Of a DNA stretch of 64,000 bases, positions 10,794 through 18,028 are shown piece after piece. This stretch comes from Pseudomonas sp. MN1F (lineage in GTDB: Bacteria; Pseudomonadota; Gammaproteobacteria; Pseudomonadales; Pseudomonadaceae). A program made the translations under genes and the position numbers. The number at the start of each line of letters is the position of its first letter. Within the stretch, counting starts at the first letter, position 1. Below the pieces are notes generated by a model. That model searched no databases. It was not told the origin of the DNA and was given only the letters and a program-made list of their open reading frames with translations. Where the stretch lies: positions 1-64,000 of the forward strand of contig NZ_VZII01000027.1 of the NCBI RefSeq assembly GCF_009391885.1, in the 5' to 3' direction.

Positions 10794-11543
10794 ATGGCCG
10801 AACTGCTCCCCCTGTCCCCGGTACCGCTCTACACCCAGCTCAAGGAGCTGCTGCGCGAGCGCATCCTCGACGGTAGTTATCCACCGCACAGCCGTATGCC
10901 CTCGGAAAGCGAGCTGGGCAAGGCGTTCGATGTCAGCCGTATTACCGTGCGCCAGGCGCTGGGTGATCTGCAGAAAGAAGGGCTGATCTTCAAGATCCAC
11001 GGCAAAGGCACCTTCGTCGCCAAACCCAAGGCGTTCCAGAACGTCAGCACCCTGCAGGGCCTGGGCGAGTCGATGACGCAGATGGGCTACGAGGTGATCA
11101 ACCGCCTGCGCAGCTTCCGCCATGTGCCAGCCAATGCCTTGGTGGCGGCGCGGCTGCAGGTCGAGGAGGGCAGCCTGGTCACCGAGATCCGCCGGGTGCG
11201 GCTGATCAACCGCGAGCCAGTGTCGCTGGAGCTGACCTGGCTGCCCAAGGCCGTCGGCGAAAAGCTGGAAAAGGCCGACCTGGTTACCCGCGACATCTTC
11301 CTGCTGCTGGAAAACGACTGCGGCATCGCTCTGGGTCACGCCGACCTGGCCATCGACGCAGTGCTGGCCGACAGCGACCTGACCCAGGCGCTGGAGGTGG
11401 AAGAGGGCGCGCCGATCATGCGCATCGAACGCCTGACCCACGCCGCCGATGGCACGCCGCTGGACTTCGAACACCTCTATTACCGCGGCGATGCCTTCCA
11501 GTACCGCCTGCGCATCGACCGCCAGAAGGGGAGCAAGGCATGA
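10794..11543 (+). CDS. GntR-family (HutC subfamily) transcription regulator
   Basis: The 249-residue regulator has an N-terminal winged helix (about residues 8-75) with the classic GntR pattern PLYTQLKELLRERILDGSY, SRITVRQALGDLQKEG and GKGTFV. The C-terminal UTRA ligand domain (about 95-240) has the usual ending DGTPLDFEHLYYRGD. HutC-type proteins are mostly repressors released by a small metabolite, often the substrate of the operon they head. It is the first gene of a unit of eight: its stop overlaps the next ATG by four bases. A perfect palindrome just upstream suggests autoregulation. Confidence 0.92.
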   Translation: MAELLPLSPVPLYTQLKELLRERILDGSYPPHSRMPSESELGKAFDVSRITVRQALGDLQKEGLIFKIHGKGTFVAKPKAFQNVSTLQGLGESMTQMGYEVINRLRSFRHVPANALVAARLQVEEGSLVTEIRRVRLINREPVSLELTWLPKAVGEKLEKADLVTRDIFLLLENDCGIALGHADLAIDAVLADSDLTQALEVEEGAPIMRIERLTHAADGTPLDFEHLYYRGDAFQYRLRIDRQKGSKA

Positions 11544-13264
11544 GCATAGAAACCCAGGACTACGACATCATCGTCATCGGCGGCGGCACCGCCGGGCCGA
11601 TGGCGGCGATCAAGGCCAAGGAGCACGACAAGCGCCTGCGCGTGCTGCTGCTGGACAAGGCCAACGTCAAGCGCAGCGGCGCCATCAGCATGGGCATGGA
11701 CGGCCTGAACAACGCCATCATCCCCGGCCATGCCACGCCCGAGCAGTACACCAAGGAAATCACCGTGGCCAACGACGGCATCGTCAACCAGGCCGCCGTG
11801 CATGCCTATGCCACCCACAGTTTCGAGACTATCGAGCAACTCGACCGCTGGGGGGTGAAGTTCGAAAAGGACGAGACCGGCGACTACGCGGTGAAGAAGG
11901 TCCACCACATGGGCGCCTACGTGCTGCCCATGCCCGAAGGCCACGACATCAAGAAGGTGCTCTATCGCCAGCTCAAGCGTGCTCGGGTCGAGATCAGCAA
12001 CCGCATGGTCTGCACCCGCGTGCTGCTCGATGCTGAAGGTGCTGCTGCCGGTGTGCTGGGCTTCGACTGCCGCACTGGCGAGTTTCGCGTCGTGCGGGCC
12101 AAGGCGGTGATCCTCGCCTGCGGCGCCGCCGGGCGCCTGGGCCTGCCGTCGTCGGGTTACCTGATGGGCACCTACGAGAACCCGACCAATGCCGGCGACG
12201 GCTATGCCATGGCCTACCATGCCGGCGCCGAGTTGGCCAACCTCGAGTGCTTCCAGATCAACCCGCTGATCAAGGACTACAACGGCCCGGCCTGCGCCTA
12301 CGTCACCGGCCCGCTGGGTGGCTACACCGCCAATAGCAAGGGCGAGCGCTTCATCGAGTGCGACTACTGGAGCGGGCAGATGATGTGGGAGTTCCACCAG
12401 GAGCTTGAAGGCGGCAACGGCCCGGTATTCCTCAAGCTCGACCACCTGGCCGAGGAAACCATCCAGAACATCGAAGAGATCCTGCACAGCAACGAACGCC
12501 CCAGCCGTGGCCAGTTCCATGCCGGGCGTGGCACCGACTACCGCCAGCACATGGTCGAGATGCACATCTCCGAGATCGGCTTCTGCTCGGGGCATTCGGC
12601 TTCCGGGGTATGGGTCAACGAGAAGGCCGAGACTAGCGTGAAGGGCCTGTATGCCGCGGGTGACATGGCTGCGGTGCCACACAACTACATGCTCGGTGCG
12701 TTCACCTACGGCTGGTTTGCCGGCGTCAATGCCGCGCAGTACGTGGCCGGGCGGGAATTGGCCGAGGTCGATACCGGGCAGGTCGAGCGCGAACGTGCCC
12801 GGGTCTTCGCCCCGCTGCAGCGAGAGCATGGCCTGCCGCCGGCGCAGGTCGAGTACAAGCTGCGGCGCATGGTGAACGATTACCTGCAGCCGCCAAAGGT
12901 GACCAAGAAGATGGAAATCGGCCTGGCGCGCTTTGCCGAAATTGAACGTGATCTCGACCAGATGAAGGCCAGCAACCCGCATGAGCTGATGCGCGCGATG
13001 GAAGTGGCGGTGATCCGCGATTGTGCCGAGATGGCAGCACGGGCCTCGTTGTTCCGCGAGGAGAGCCGCTGGGGCCTTTACCACCACCGGGTGGACTTCC
13101 CCGAGCGCAACGATGGCGAATGGTTCTGCCATTGCCATCTGAAAAAGGGCGAAGACGGTGCAATGACCAGCTTCAAGAAAGCCATCGAACCGTACCTGAT
13201 TGCGTTGGATGCCCAAGAACAGACCGCCTATGACCGGCTGCGGGTGAAAGCCGACGCTGCCTGA
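11540..13264 (+). CDS. AprA-like FAD oxidoreductase (fumarate reductase/APS reductase flavoprotein family)
   Basis: The 574-residue flavoprotein has an N-terminal Rossmann motif IIVIGGGTAGPMAA, the FAD and substrate region KRSGAISMGMDG, and a later YAAGDMAAVPHNYMLGAF that contacts FAD. Length and details (GPLGGYTANSKGERFIE, GFCSGHSASGVWV) are closest, as I recall them, to the alpha subunit of adenylylsulfate reductase. That enzyme interconverts APS and sulfite and always pairs with a two-cluster ferredoxin, and such a ferredoxin is the next gene. Real AprA proteins belong to sulfur oxidisers and sulfate reducers, so the substrate here is probably something else. Unlike the sulfur-starvation enzymes further on, it is rich in Met and Cys (I count over 30). 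The start overlaps the GntR stop (ATGA). Confidence 0.8.
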   Translation: MSIETQDYDIIVIGGGTAGPMAAIKAKEHDKRLRVLLLDKANVKRSGAISMGMDGLNNAIIPGHATPEQYTKEITVANDGIVNQAAVHAYATHSFETIEQLDRWGVKFEKDETGDYAVKKVHHMGAYVLPMPEGHDIKKVLYRQLKRARVEISNRMVCTRVLLDAEGAAAGVLGFDCRTGEFRVVRAKAVILACGAAGRLGLPSSGYLMGTYENPTNAGDGYAMAYHAGAELANLECFQINPLIKDYNGPACAYVTGPLGGYTANSKGERFIECDYWSGQMMWEFHQELEGGNGPVFLKLDHLAEETIQNIEEILHSNERPSRGQFHAGRGTDYRQHMVEMHISEIGFCSGHSASGVWVNEKAETSVKGLYAAGDMAAVPHNYMLGAFTYGWFAGVNAAQYVAGRELAEVDTGQVERERARVFAPLQREHGLPPAQVEYKLRRMVNDYLQPPKVTKKMEIGLARFAEIERDLDQMKASNPHELMRAMEVAVIRDCAEMAARASLFREESRWGLYHHRVDFPERNDGEWFCHCHLKKGEDGAMTSFKKAIEPYLIALDAQEQTAYDRLRVKADAA

Positions 13265-13302
13265 TTAAAACAGAGGGCCGAAGGCCCCAAGGACCCCGTG
13301 AA

Positions 13303-13548
13303 ATGGCCTACCAGCCCCAGGAAATCTTCTTTCGCAGCAGCGCCCCGGTAACCATCGACGAAGACAAGTGCATCGCCGAAAAAGGCTGCACTGTCTGTGT
13401 CGAGGCCTGCCCCATGGACCTGCTGGCGATCAACCCGGCCACGCAAAAGGCGTACATGGCCTTTGACGAGTGCTGGTACTGCATGCCCTGCGAGAAAGAC
13501 TGCCCCACCGGTGCGGTCAAGGTCGACATCCCGTACCTGCTGCGCTGA
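13303..13548 (+). CDS. AprB-like ferredoxin with two [4Fe-4S] clusters
   Basis: The 81-residue protein has two cluster motifs. The first is CIAEKGCTVCVEACP with a five-residue first gap (usually two in ferredoxins); the second is the regular CWYCMPCEKDCP. The wide first gap and the aromatic residues between the cysteines recall the beta subunit of APS reductase, though the C-terminal tail of true AprB is missing. It is the obvious electron partner of the flavoprotein 38 bases upstream. AAGGA lies about nine bases before the ATG. A different small 2[4Fe-4S] ferredoxin is possible, but the pairing makes the assignment likely. Confidence 0.85.
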   Translation: MAYQPQEIFFRSSAPVTIDEDKCIAEKGCTVCVEACPMDLLAINPATQKAYMAFDECWYCMPCEKDCPTGAVKVDIPYLLR

Positions 13549-13670
13549 TCCATCCGCGCCATCCGGCAAACCACCGGACGCGCCTTCCTGCAATGCCCCT
13601 CGTTTCCCACCCCCCAAGCCGGGCGGCGGAGACGATTCCAGAACTCAAAACGATTCGAGGGGAAACACCC

Positions 13671-15077
13671 ATGCGCCTTGTAGCAACCGTGGCCGGCCTC
13701 GCGCTGGCGCTCACCGGCCTGAACGCCAGCGGCGAAACCATCCGCATCGCCATCGGCACCCAGGACACCACCATCAACTGCGCCACCGGCGGCCTGCTGA
13801 TCCGCGAGCTGGGCCTACTCGACAAATACCTGCCGCACGACGGCAAGTACAAGGATGCGCAGTACCAGGTCGAGTGGAAGAACTTCACCAGCGGCGCGCC
13901 GCTGACCAATGAGATGGTCGCCGGTAAGCTCGACTTCGGCGCCATGGCCGATTTCCCCGGTTCGTTCAACGGCGTCGCGCACCTGGATGCCGGCAAGCGC
14001 AGCCTGTTCATCAGCGTGCTGTCGGGCAGTGTGCATGGCAGCGGCAATGGCATTGTCGTACCGGCAGCATCGAAGGTGCAGTCGCTGGCTGAGCTCAAGG
14101 GCAAGACCATCTCCGTGCCGTTCGCCTCCACCGCCCACGGTATGCTGCTGCGCGCCGTCGCGGCCCAGGGCTGGGACCCGCAGAAGGACGTGCAAATCAT
14201 TGCCCAGGCGCCTGAGATCGCCGGTTCCGCCCTGCGCAGCAACCGCATCGAAGCCCACGCCGACTTTGTGCCGTTCGCCGAGCTGTTCCCCAATCGCGGC
14301 TTTGCCCGCAAGATCTACGACGGCGCCCAGGCCAATGCACCGACGTTCCATGGCGCCCTGGTGGATGCCGACTATGCGAAGAAGTACCCGGAAGTAGTCA
14401 CCGCCTACCTGCGTGCCAGCCTTGAAGCCGACCGCTTGATCGCTGCCGAACCAGAGAAATACAGCGAGCTGATCGAGAAGGTCACCGGCATCGAGGCCGA
14501 GGTCAATTACCTGTTCCACGGCCCGCTCGGCTTGCAGACCCGCGACCTGACCTGGAAGCCGGAGTACCGCCAGGCGGTGGCCACGTCCATTGATACGCTG
14601 AAGCTGCTGAAGAAGACCGACCGCGGCCTCGACACTGACCAGTTCATCGACGACCAGTACATCCGTGCGGCCTTCAAGCAGGCCGGCCAGGACTACGACA
14701 AGGCGCTGAAGAACTACGACCCGTTGCCGCTCAAGGCCAACGACGCGCTCACGGGCAAGCCGATCACCGACTTCAGCCGCCTGGCGCAGATATGGGTGCG
14801 CGGTGAAGCCAAGGTGCGCCACTACGCCTCGCCAGAGGCTGCCCTGGGTGCCTTGAGTCAGCTCGAGCAGGAGGGCAAGGACATCCGTGCGATCTACGCC
14901 CAGGCTGCCGACAGCGGCATCAAGCTGCTGGCCAACCAGGCCTGGTTCGTGCGCAATACCAAGGGCGAGCTGGCCGCGTTCCTGCTCAAGGACCAGGCCG
15001 AACAGTACGCCAAGGCCCACGGCGGTGAAGCGCTGGACTTCGTCAGTGCCAACCAGAAGCTGGTCGCCCAGCGCTGA
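13671..15077 (+). CDS. ABC transporter periplasmic binding protein (NMT1/SsuA-NrtA type)
   Basis: The 468-residue protein has a signal peptide (RLVATVAGLALALTGLNASG) and the fold of the nitrate/sulfonate/taurine/thiamine-precursor binding proteins (IRIAIGTQDTTINCATGG at the mature start). It is about 140 residues longer than SsuA or TauA, with an extra C-terminal helical part, closer in size to NrtA-type binders. The ligand is unknown. The mature chain has one Cys and about three Met, so it is not strictly sulfur-free like the binding proteins further along. The ATG at 13671 is chosen because GAGGGG precedes it and it starts the signal peptide. It is followed after 15 bases by its permease. 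Confidence 0.85.
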   Translation: MRLVATVAGLALALTGLNASGETIRIAIGTQDTTINCATGGLLIRELGLLDKYLPHDGKYKDAQYQVEWKNFTSGAPLTNEMVAGKLDFGAMADFPGSFNGVAHLDAGKRSLFISVLSGSVHGSGNGIVVPAASKVQSLAELKGKTISVPFASTAHGMLLRAVAAQGWDPQKDVQIIAQAPEIAGSALRSNRIEAHADFVPFAELFPNRGFARKIYDGAQANAPTFHGALVDADYAKKYPEVVTAYLRASLEADRLIAAEPEKYSELIEKVTGIEAEVNYLFHGPLGLQTRDLTWKPEYRQAVATSIDTLKLLKKTDRGLDTDQFIDDQYIRAAFKQAGQDYDKALKNYDPLPLKANDALTGKPITDFSRLAQIWVRGEAKVRHYASPEAALGALSQLEQEGKDIRAIYAQAADSGIKLLANQAWFVRNTKGELAAFLLKDQAEQYAKAHGGEALDFVSANQKLVAQR

Positions 15078-15092
15078 TCGGGAGGCACCGAC

Positions 15093-15875
15093 ATGACCCG
15101 CGACCTCAAGCGTTGGCCCGTGCGCCTGGTTTCGCTGCTGGCCTGCTTGCTGTTCTGGCAGGTGGCGGCCAGCGTCAAGCTGGACCTTGGCCTGCTGACC
15201 TTCACCTATGTCCCCACACCGCAGGCGGTGCTGAATGCGGCCTGGCAGTTGTTGACTTCCAGCGCCCTGTTGGCGCACCTGGGCAGCAGCCTGTCGCGGG
15301 TGTTTGCCGGTTATGCCGCTGCGGCGCTGCTGGGCTTGGCCCTGGGGCTGCTGATCGGCCGTTCGAAATGGGCCGAGGACACCTTGCTGCCACCACTCGA
15401 AGTGCTGCGGCCGATACCGGCGGTGGCGTGGATCCCGCTGGCGATCCTGATGTTCCCGTCGTCGGAGCTGTCGATGGTGTTCATCACCTTCACTGGCGCG
15501 CTGTTCCCGATCCTGCTCAACACCGTGCATGGCGCAGAGGCCGTCGACCCGCGCCTGGTGGCCTCGGCGCGCAGCCTTGGTGCCGGGCCCTGGGCGATTC
15601 TGCGCGAAGTGGTACTGCCTGGCGCGCTGCCGAGCATCATCACGGGCCTGGCCATCGGCATGGGCACCTCGTGGTTCTGCCTGGTCACCGCCGAGATGAT
15701 CGCCGGGCAGTTCGGTATCGGTTACTACACCTGGGAGTCGTACACCTTGCAGAACTACCCGGACATCATCGTCGGCATGCTGTTGATCGGCGTGCTGGGC
15801 ATGGGCAGTAGCGCACTGGTCAAGCGCCTCGGTGCACTGGCCACGCCCTGGTACCGCACGCGGAGGGCCGCTTGA
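15093..15875 (+). CDS. ABC transporter permease (SsuC/TauC/NrtB type)
   Basis: The 260-residue inner-membrane protein has six or so hydrophobic segments and the EAA-type loop of importer permeases (ARSLGAGPWAILREVVLPGA, about residues 155-175). PIPAVAWIPLAILMF marks the SsuC/TauC/NrtB branch. It should form the channel for the binding protein encoded upstream and the ATPase encoded downstream. GGGAGG precedes the ATG. Its stop and the start of the ATPase gene overlap by one base (TGATG), so translation is coupled. Confidence 0.9.
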   Translation: MTRDLKRWPVRLVSLLACLLFWQVAASVKLDLGLLTFTYVPTPQAVLNAAWQLLTSSALLAHLGSSLSRVFAGYAAAALLGLALGLLIGRSKWAEDTLLPPLEVLRPIPAVAWIPLAILMFPSSELSMVFITFTGALFPILLNTVHGAEAVDPRLVASARSLGAGPWAILREVVLPGALPSIITGLAIGMGTSWFCLVTAEMIAGQFGIGYYTWESYTLQNYPDIIVGMLLIGVLGMGSSALVKRLGALATPWYRTRRAA

Positions 15876-16726
15876 TGAGCCGTTATCAACCAGCCCCCGG
15901 GCGGATCGACGGGCATGGCCTGTCGATTCGGCTGGGGCAAGGCCGTGAAGCCTTCGAGGCGGTGCAACGCCTCGACTTTGCCGTGGAGCCTGGGGAGTTC
16001 GTCTGCATCCTCGGGCCGTCTGGCTGCGGCAAGTCGACCCTGCTCGGCGCCCTGGCCGGGCACCTGGTGCCCAGCAGCGGCCAGCTGAGCGTGGATGGCC
16101 AGGCCATTGCCGGGCCGTCGCCGCAGCGCGGCATGGTGTTCCAGCACCACACCTTGCTGCCGTGGCGCAGCGTGCTCGACAACGTCGCCTTCGGCTTGAA
16201 GATGCAAGGCCTGGGCAAGGCCGAACGCCGCCAGCAGGCACGCGAAATGCTGCAGCTGGTGGGCCTGGCCGACTTCGCCGAGCGCTGGCCCAGCCAGTTG
16301 TCCGGTGGCATGCAGCAGCGTGCCGAGATTGCCCGGGTGTTGATCAACCGCCCGCGCCTGCTGTTGATGGACGAGCCGTTCGGCGCCCTGGATGCGCAAA
16401 CCCGCTCGCGCATGCAGGAGCTGCTGCTGGACATCTGGGCGCGCATCCGCACCACCGTGGTGTTCGTCACCCATGATATCGACGAAGCCTTGTTTCTGGC
16501 CGACCGCATTTTGGTGATGAGCCCGCGCCCCGGTCGCTTCATCGAGGACCTGCGCCTGGACTTTGCGCGCCCGCGCCGTGCCAGCCTGTTGACCAGCCCT
16601 GAATTCACCCACCTCAAACGCCATTGCCTGGCCTTGCTGCGCCATGAAGAGGGCCGCGAACTGCCGCGCCTGACGCCACTCGGCCTGCCAGCCACCGACC
16701 ATCCGTCGCTAAGGATCGCGCTATGA
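15875..16726 (+). CDS. ABC transporter ATP-binding protein (SsuB/TauB/NrtD type)
   Basis: The 283-residue ATPase has Walker [13 protein letters not shown], signature LSGGMQQRAEIAR and Walker [13 protein letters not shown], with the switch histidine in VFVTHDIDEALFLADR. The C-terminal 50 residues are an extension beyond the core. It powers the importer encoded by the two genes before it. The ATG at 15875 overlaps the permease stop; its own stop overlaps the next ATG (ATGA), so the HEAT-repeat protein is made together with the transporter. Confidence 0.9.
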   Translation: MSRYQPAPGRIDGHGLSIRLGQGREAFEAVQRLDFAVEPGEFVCILGPSGCGKSTLLGALAGHLVPSSGQLSVDGQAIAGPSPQRGMVFQHHTLLPWRSVLDNVAFGLKMQGLGKAERRQQAREMLQLVGLADFAERWPSQLSGGMQQRAEIARVLINRPRLLLMDEPFGALDAQTRSRMQELLLDIWARIRTTVVFVTHDIDEALFLADRILVMSPRPGRFIEDLRLDFARPRRASLLTSPEFTHLKRHCLALLRHEEGRELPRLTPLGLPATDHPSLRIAL

Positions 16727-17688
16727 CTGTACGAAGCACCGACAACCCTGAAATTCGCGAATTGCTGCCACGTCTCGAAGCCGATGACGCGGGCGTGCGG
16801 CGCATTGCCTTGATCGAACTGGCCGACCTGGAAGACCCCGATGCCTTGCCGTGGCTGACCGACGCCCTGTTGGTCGATGGCGCCGACGAAGTGCGTGCCG
16901 AGGCCGCGCGCCTGCTGGAGGCCTGGGAGGAACCGGAAGTGGTACAGGCACTGTGCGCTGCGTTGGCCGATGGCGCCGAAGCGGTTCGCCTGGCGGCCGC
17001 GCAGAGCCTTAGCGAGTTGAAGAGCCCGGAAGCCGGCCAGCTGATTCTGCCGTGGACGGTACATGCCGATGCCTTTGTTCGCGCCAGTGCCTTGCGTGCC
17101 TTGCGTGAGCTGCGCCTGGAAGACGCTGCCCAGCCTGCGCTGCGGGCATTGGAGGATCAGGACGCAGCCGTACGGCGCGAGGCCGTGGGTATTCTCGGTT
17201 GGCTCAAGCACGAGCCTGCGCTGCCTGCCTTGGCAAAACTGGCCGAACACGAGCCCGACACCGAGGTACGTCGCGCCGCGATTGGCGCCTTGGGCCTTGC
17301 GCGCGACCTCGCCGTATTGCCGGCGCTGGTTGGCGCGTTGCGCGACCCGGCCTGGCAGGTACGCGAAGAAGCCGCGACGACGCTGGGCAAGGTTGGCCAT
17401 GCCCAGGCGGGGCCGGCACTGGTGGCGGCGCTGGGCGATGGCTTCTGGCAAGTGCGCTTGCGCGCTGCCCGTTCACTGGGCCGGCTGCGGCATGCCGAGG
17501 CGCTGGATGCCTTGGCCGACTTGCTGGGCCACGGTATCGCCAACCTGCGCAAGGAAGCGGCGCTGGCGCTCGGCGAACTGGGCCAGGCCCGCGCCTTGCC
17601 GGCGTTGCAGGTGGCTGAAGCGGACAACGACCCGGAAGTGCGCAAGGCCGTGCGCATCGCTTTGGCGCAGCTGCGCGGGGCGGCTTGA
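16723..17688 (+). CDS. HEAT-repeat protein (PBS-lyase type repeats)
   Basis: The 321-residue soluble protein is built from about nine helical repeats of roughly 31 residues with the recurring pattern ALxxAL.D.d..VRxxAaxaLgxl (for example DPAWQVREEAATTLGKVG and DGFWQVRLRAARSLGRLR). Such HEAT/armadillo-like solenoids bind other proteins or help attach cofactors, as in phycobilin lyases. Here the repeats are very regular. It has no signal peptide, so it acts in the cytoplasm. It lies between a transporter ATPase and a DUF971 protein with overlapping stops and starts, so a scaffold or maturation role for the AprA-like enzyme is an attractive guess, not shown by sequence. Confidence 0.85.
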   Translation: MTVRSTDNPEIRELLPRLEADDAGVRRIALIELADLEDPDALPWLTDALLVDGADEVRAEAARLLEAWEEPEVVQALCAALADGAEAVRLAAAQSLSELKSPEAGQLILPWTVHADAFVRASALRALRELRLEDAAQPALRALEDQDAAVRREAVGILGWLKHEPALPALAKLAEHEPDTEVRRAAIGALGLARDLAVLPALVGALRDPAWQVREEAATTLGKVGHAQAGPALVAALGDGFWQVRLRAARSLGRLRHAEALDALADLLGHGIANLRKEAALALGELGQARALPALQVAEADNDPEVRKAVRIALAQLRGAA

Positions 17689-17969
17689 TGGACAGCCCGA
17701 GCGCAATACGCAACCAGCGCGAGGCCGGGCAGCTGACCGTGCAATGGCACGATGCCGAGCAGGTCATCAGCCATGCGCGCTTGCGCGGTGCCTGCCCGTG
17801 CTCGCAGTGCCGCGCTGCCCGTTTGCGCGGTGCGATCGGCGTGGTGCAGGACGATGTGCGAGTAGAGCGCATCGAGCCGCAGGGTTACGGCGTGCAACTG
17901 CTGTTCAGCGATGGGCACCAACGGGGGATCTACCCCTGGGAATACTTGCGCGGATTGGGGGTGGCATAG
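17688..17969 (+). CDS. DUF971 family small protein
   Basis: The 93-residue protein is a DUF971 domain alone: the core LRGACPCSQCRAARLRG has the conserved Cys-x-Cys-x-x-Cys cluster, and the end has the family motif YPWEYLRGL. This domain is also found at the N-terminus of gamma-butyrobetaine hydroxylases and in small proteins near iron-sulfur cluster genes, where it may bind a metal or a cluster. As last gene of the operon, starting on the stop of the HEAT-repeat gene (TGATG), it might serve the maturation of the two-cluster ferredoxin or flavoprotein. That role is inferred from context only. Confidence 0.82.
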   Translation: MDSPSAIRNQREAGQLTVQWHDAEQVISHARLRGACPCSQCRAARLRGAIGVVQDDVRVERIEPQGYGVQLLFSDGHQRGIYPWEYLRGLGVA

Positions 17970-17987
17970 CAGTACCCCCATTCAGTA

Positions 17988-18025
17988 CCTCGGGTCGGAG
18001 CAGTTTCAAGGCTTTCGAACCGAGG
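17988..18025 (+). promoter_or_regulatory. Hairpin covering the toxin gene's ribosome-binding site
   Basis: CCTCGGGTCG (17988-17997) pairs with CGAACCGAGG (18016-18025) apart from one mismatch, with an 18-base loop. The right arm contains the start of the AGGA ahead of the toxin ATG. A second short stem, GGGGGT/ACCCCC (17957-17979), spans the stop codon of the DUF971 gene. Together they could lower translation or end the operon transcript. Confidence 0.45.
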
Positions 18026-18028
18026 AAC

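Noticed and set aside
13815..16241. 808-codon open frame on the minus strand opposite the ABC importer genes
   Set aside because: It spans three real genes of the GntR operon and has no start site or recognisable domain.
17063..18028. Long in-frame upstream extension of the toxin gene
   Set aside because: It lies across the HEAT and DUF971 genes, lacks a start site, and the toxin N-terminus at 18029 matches the family start with AGGA ahead of it.
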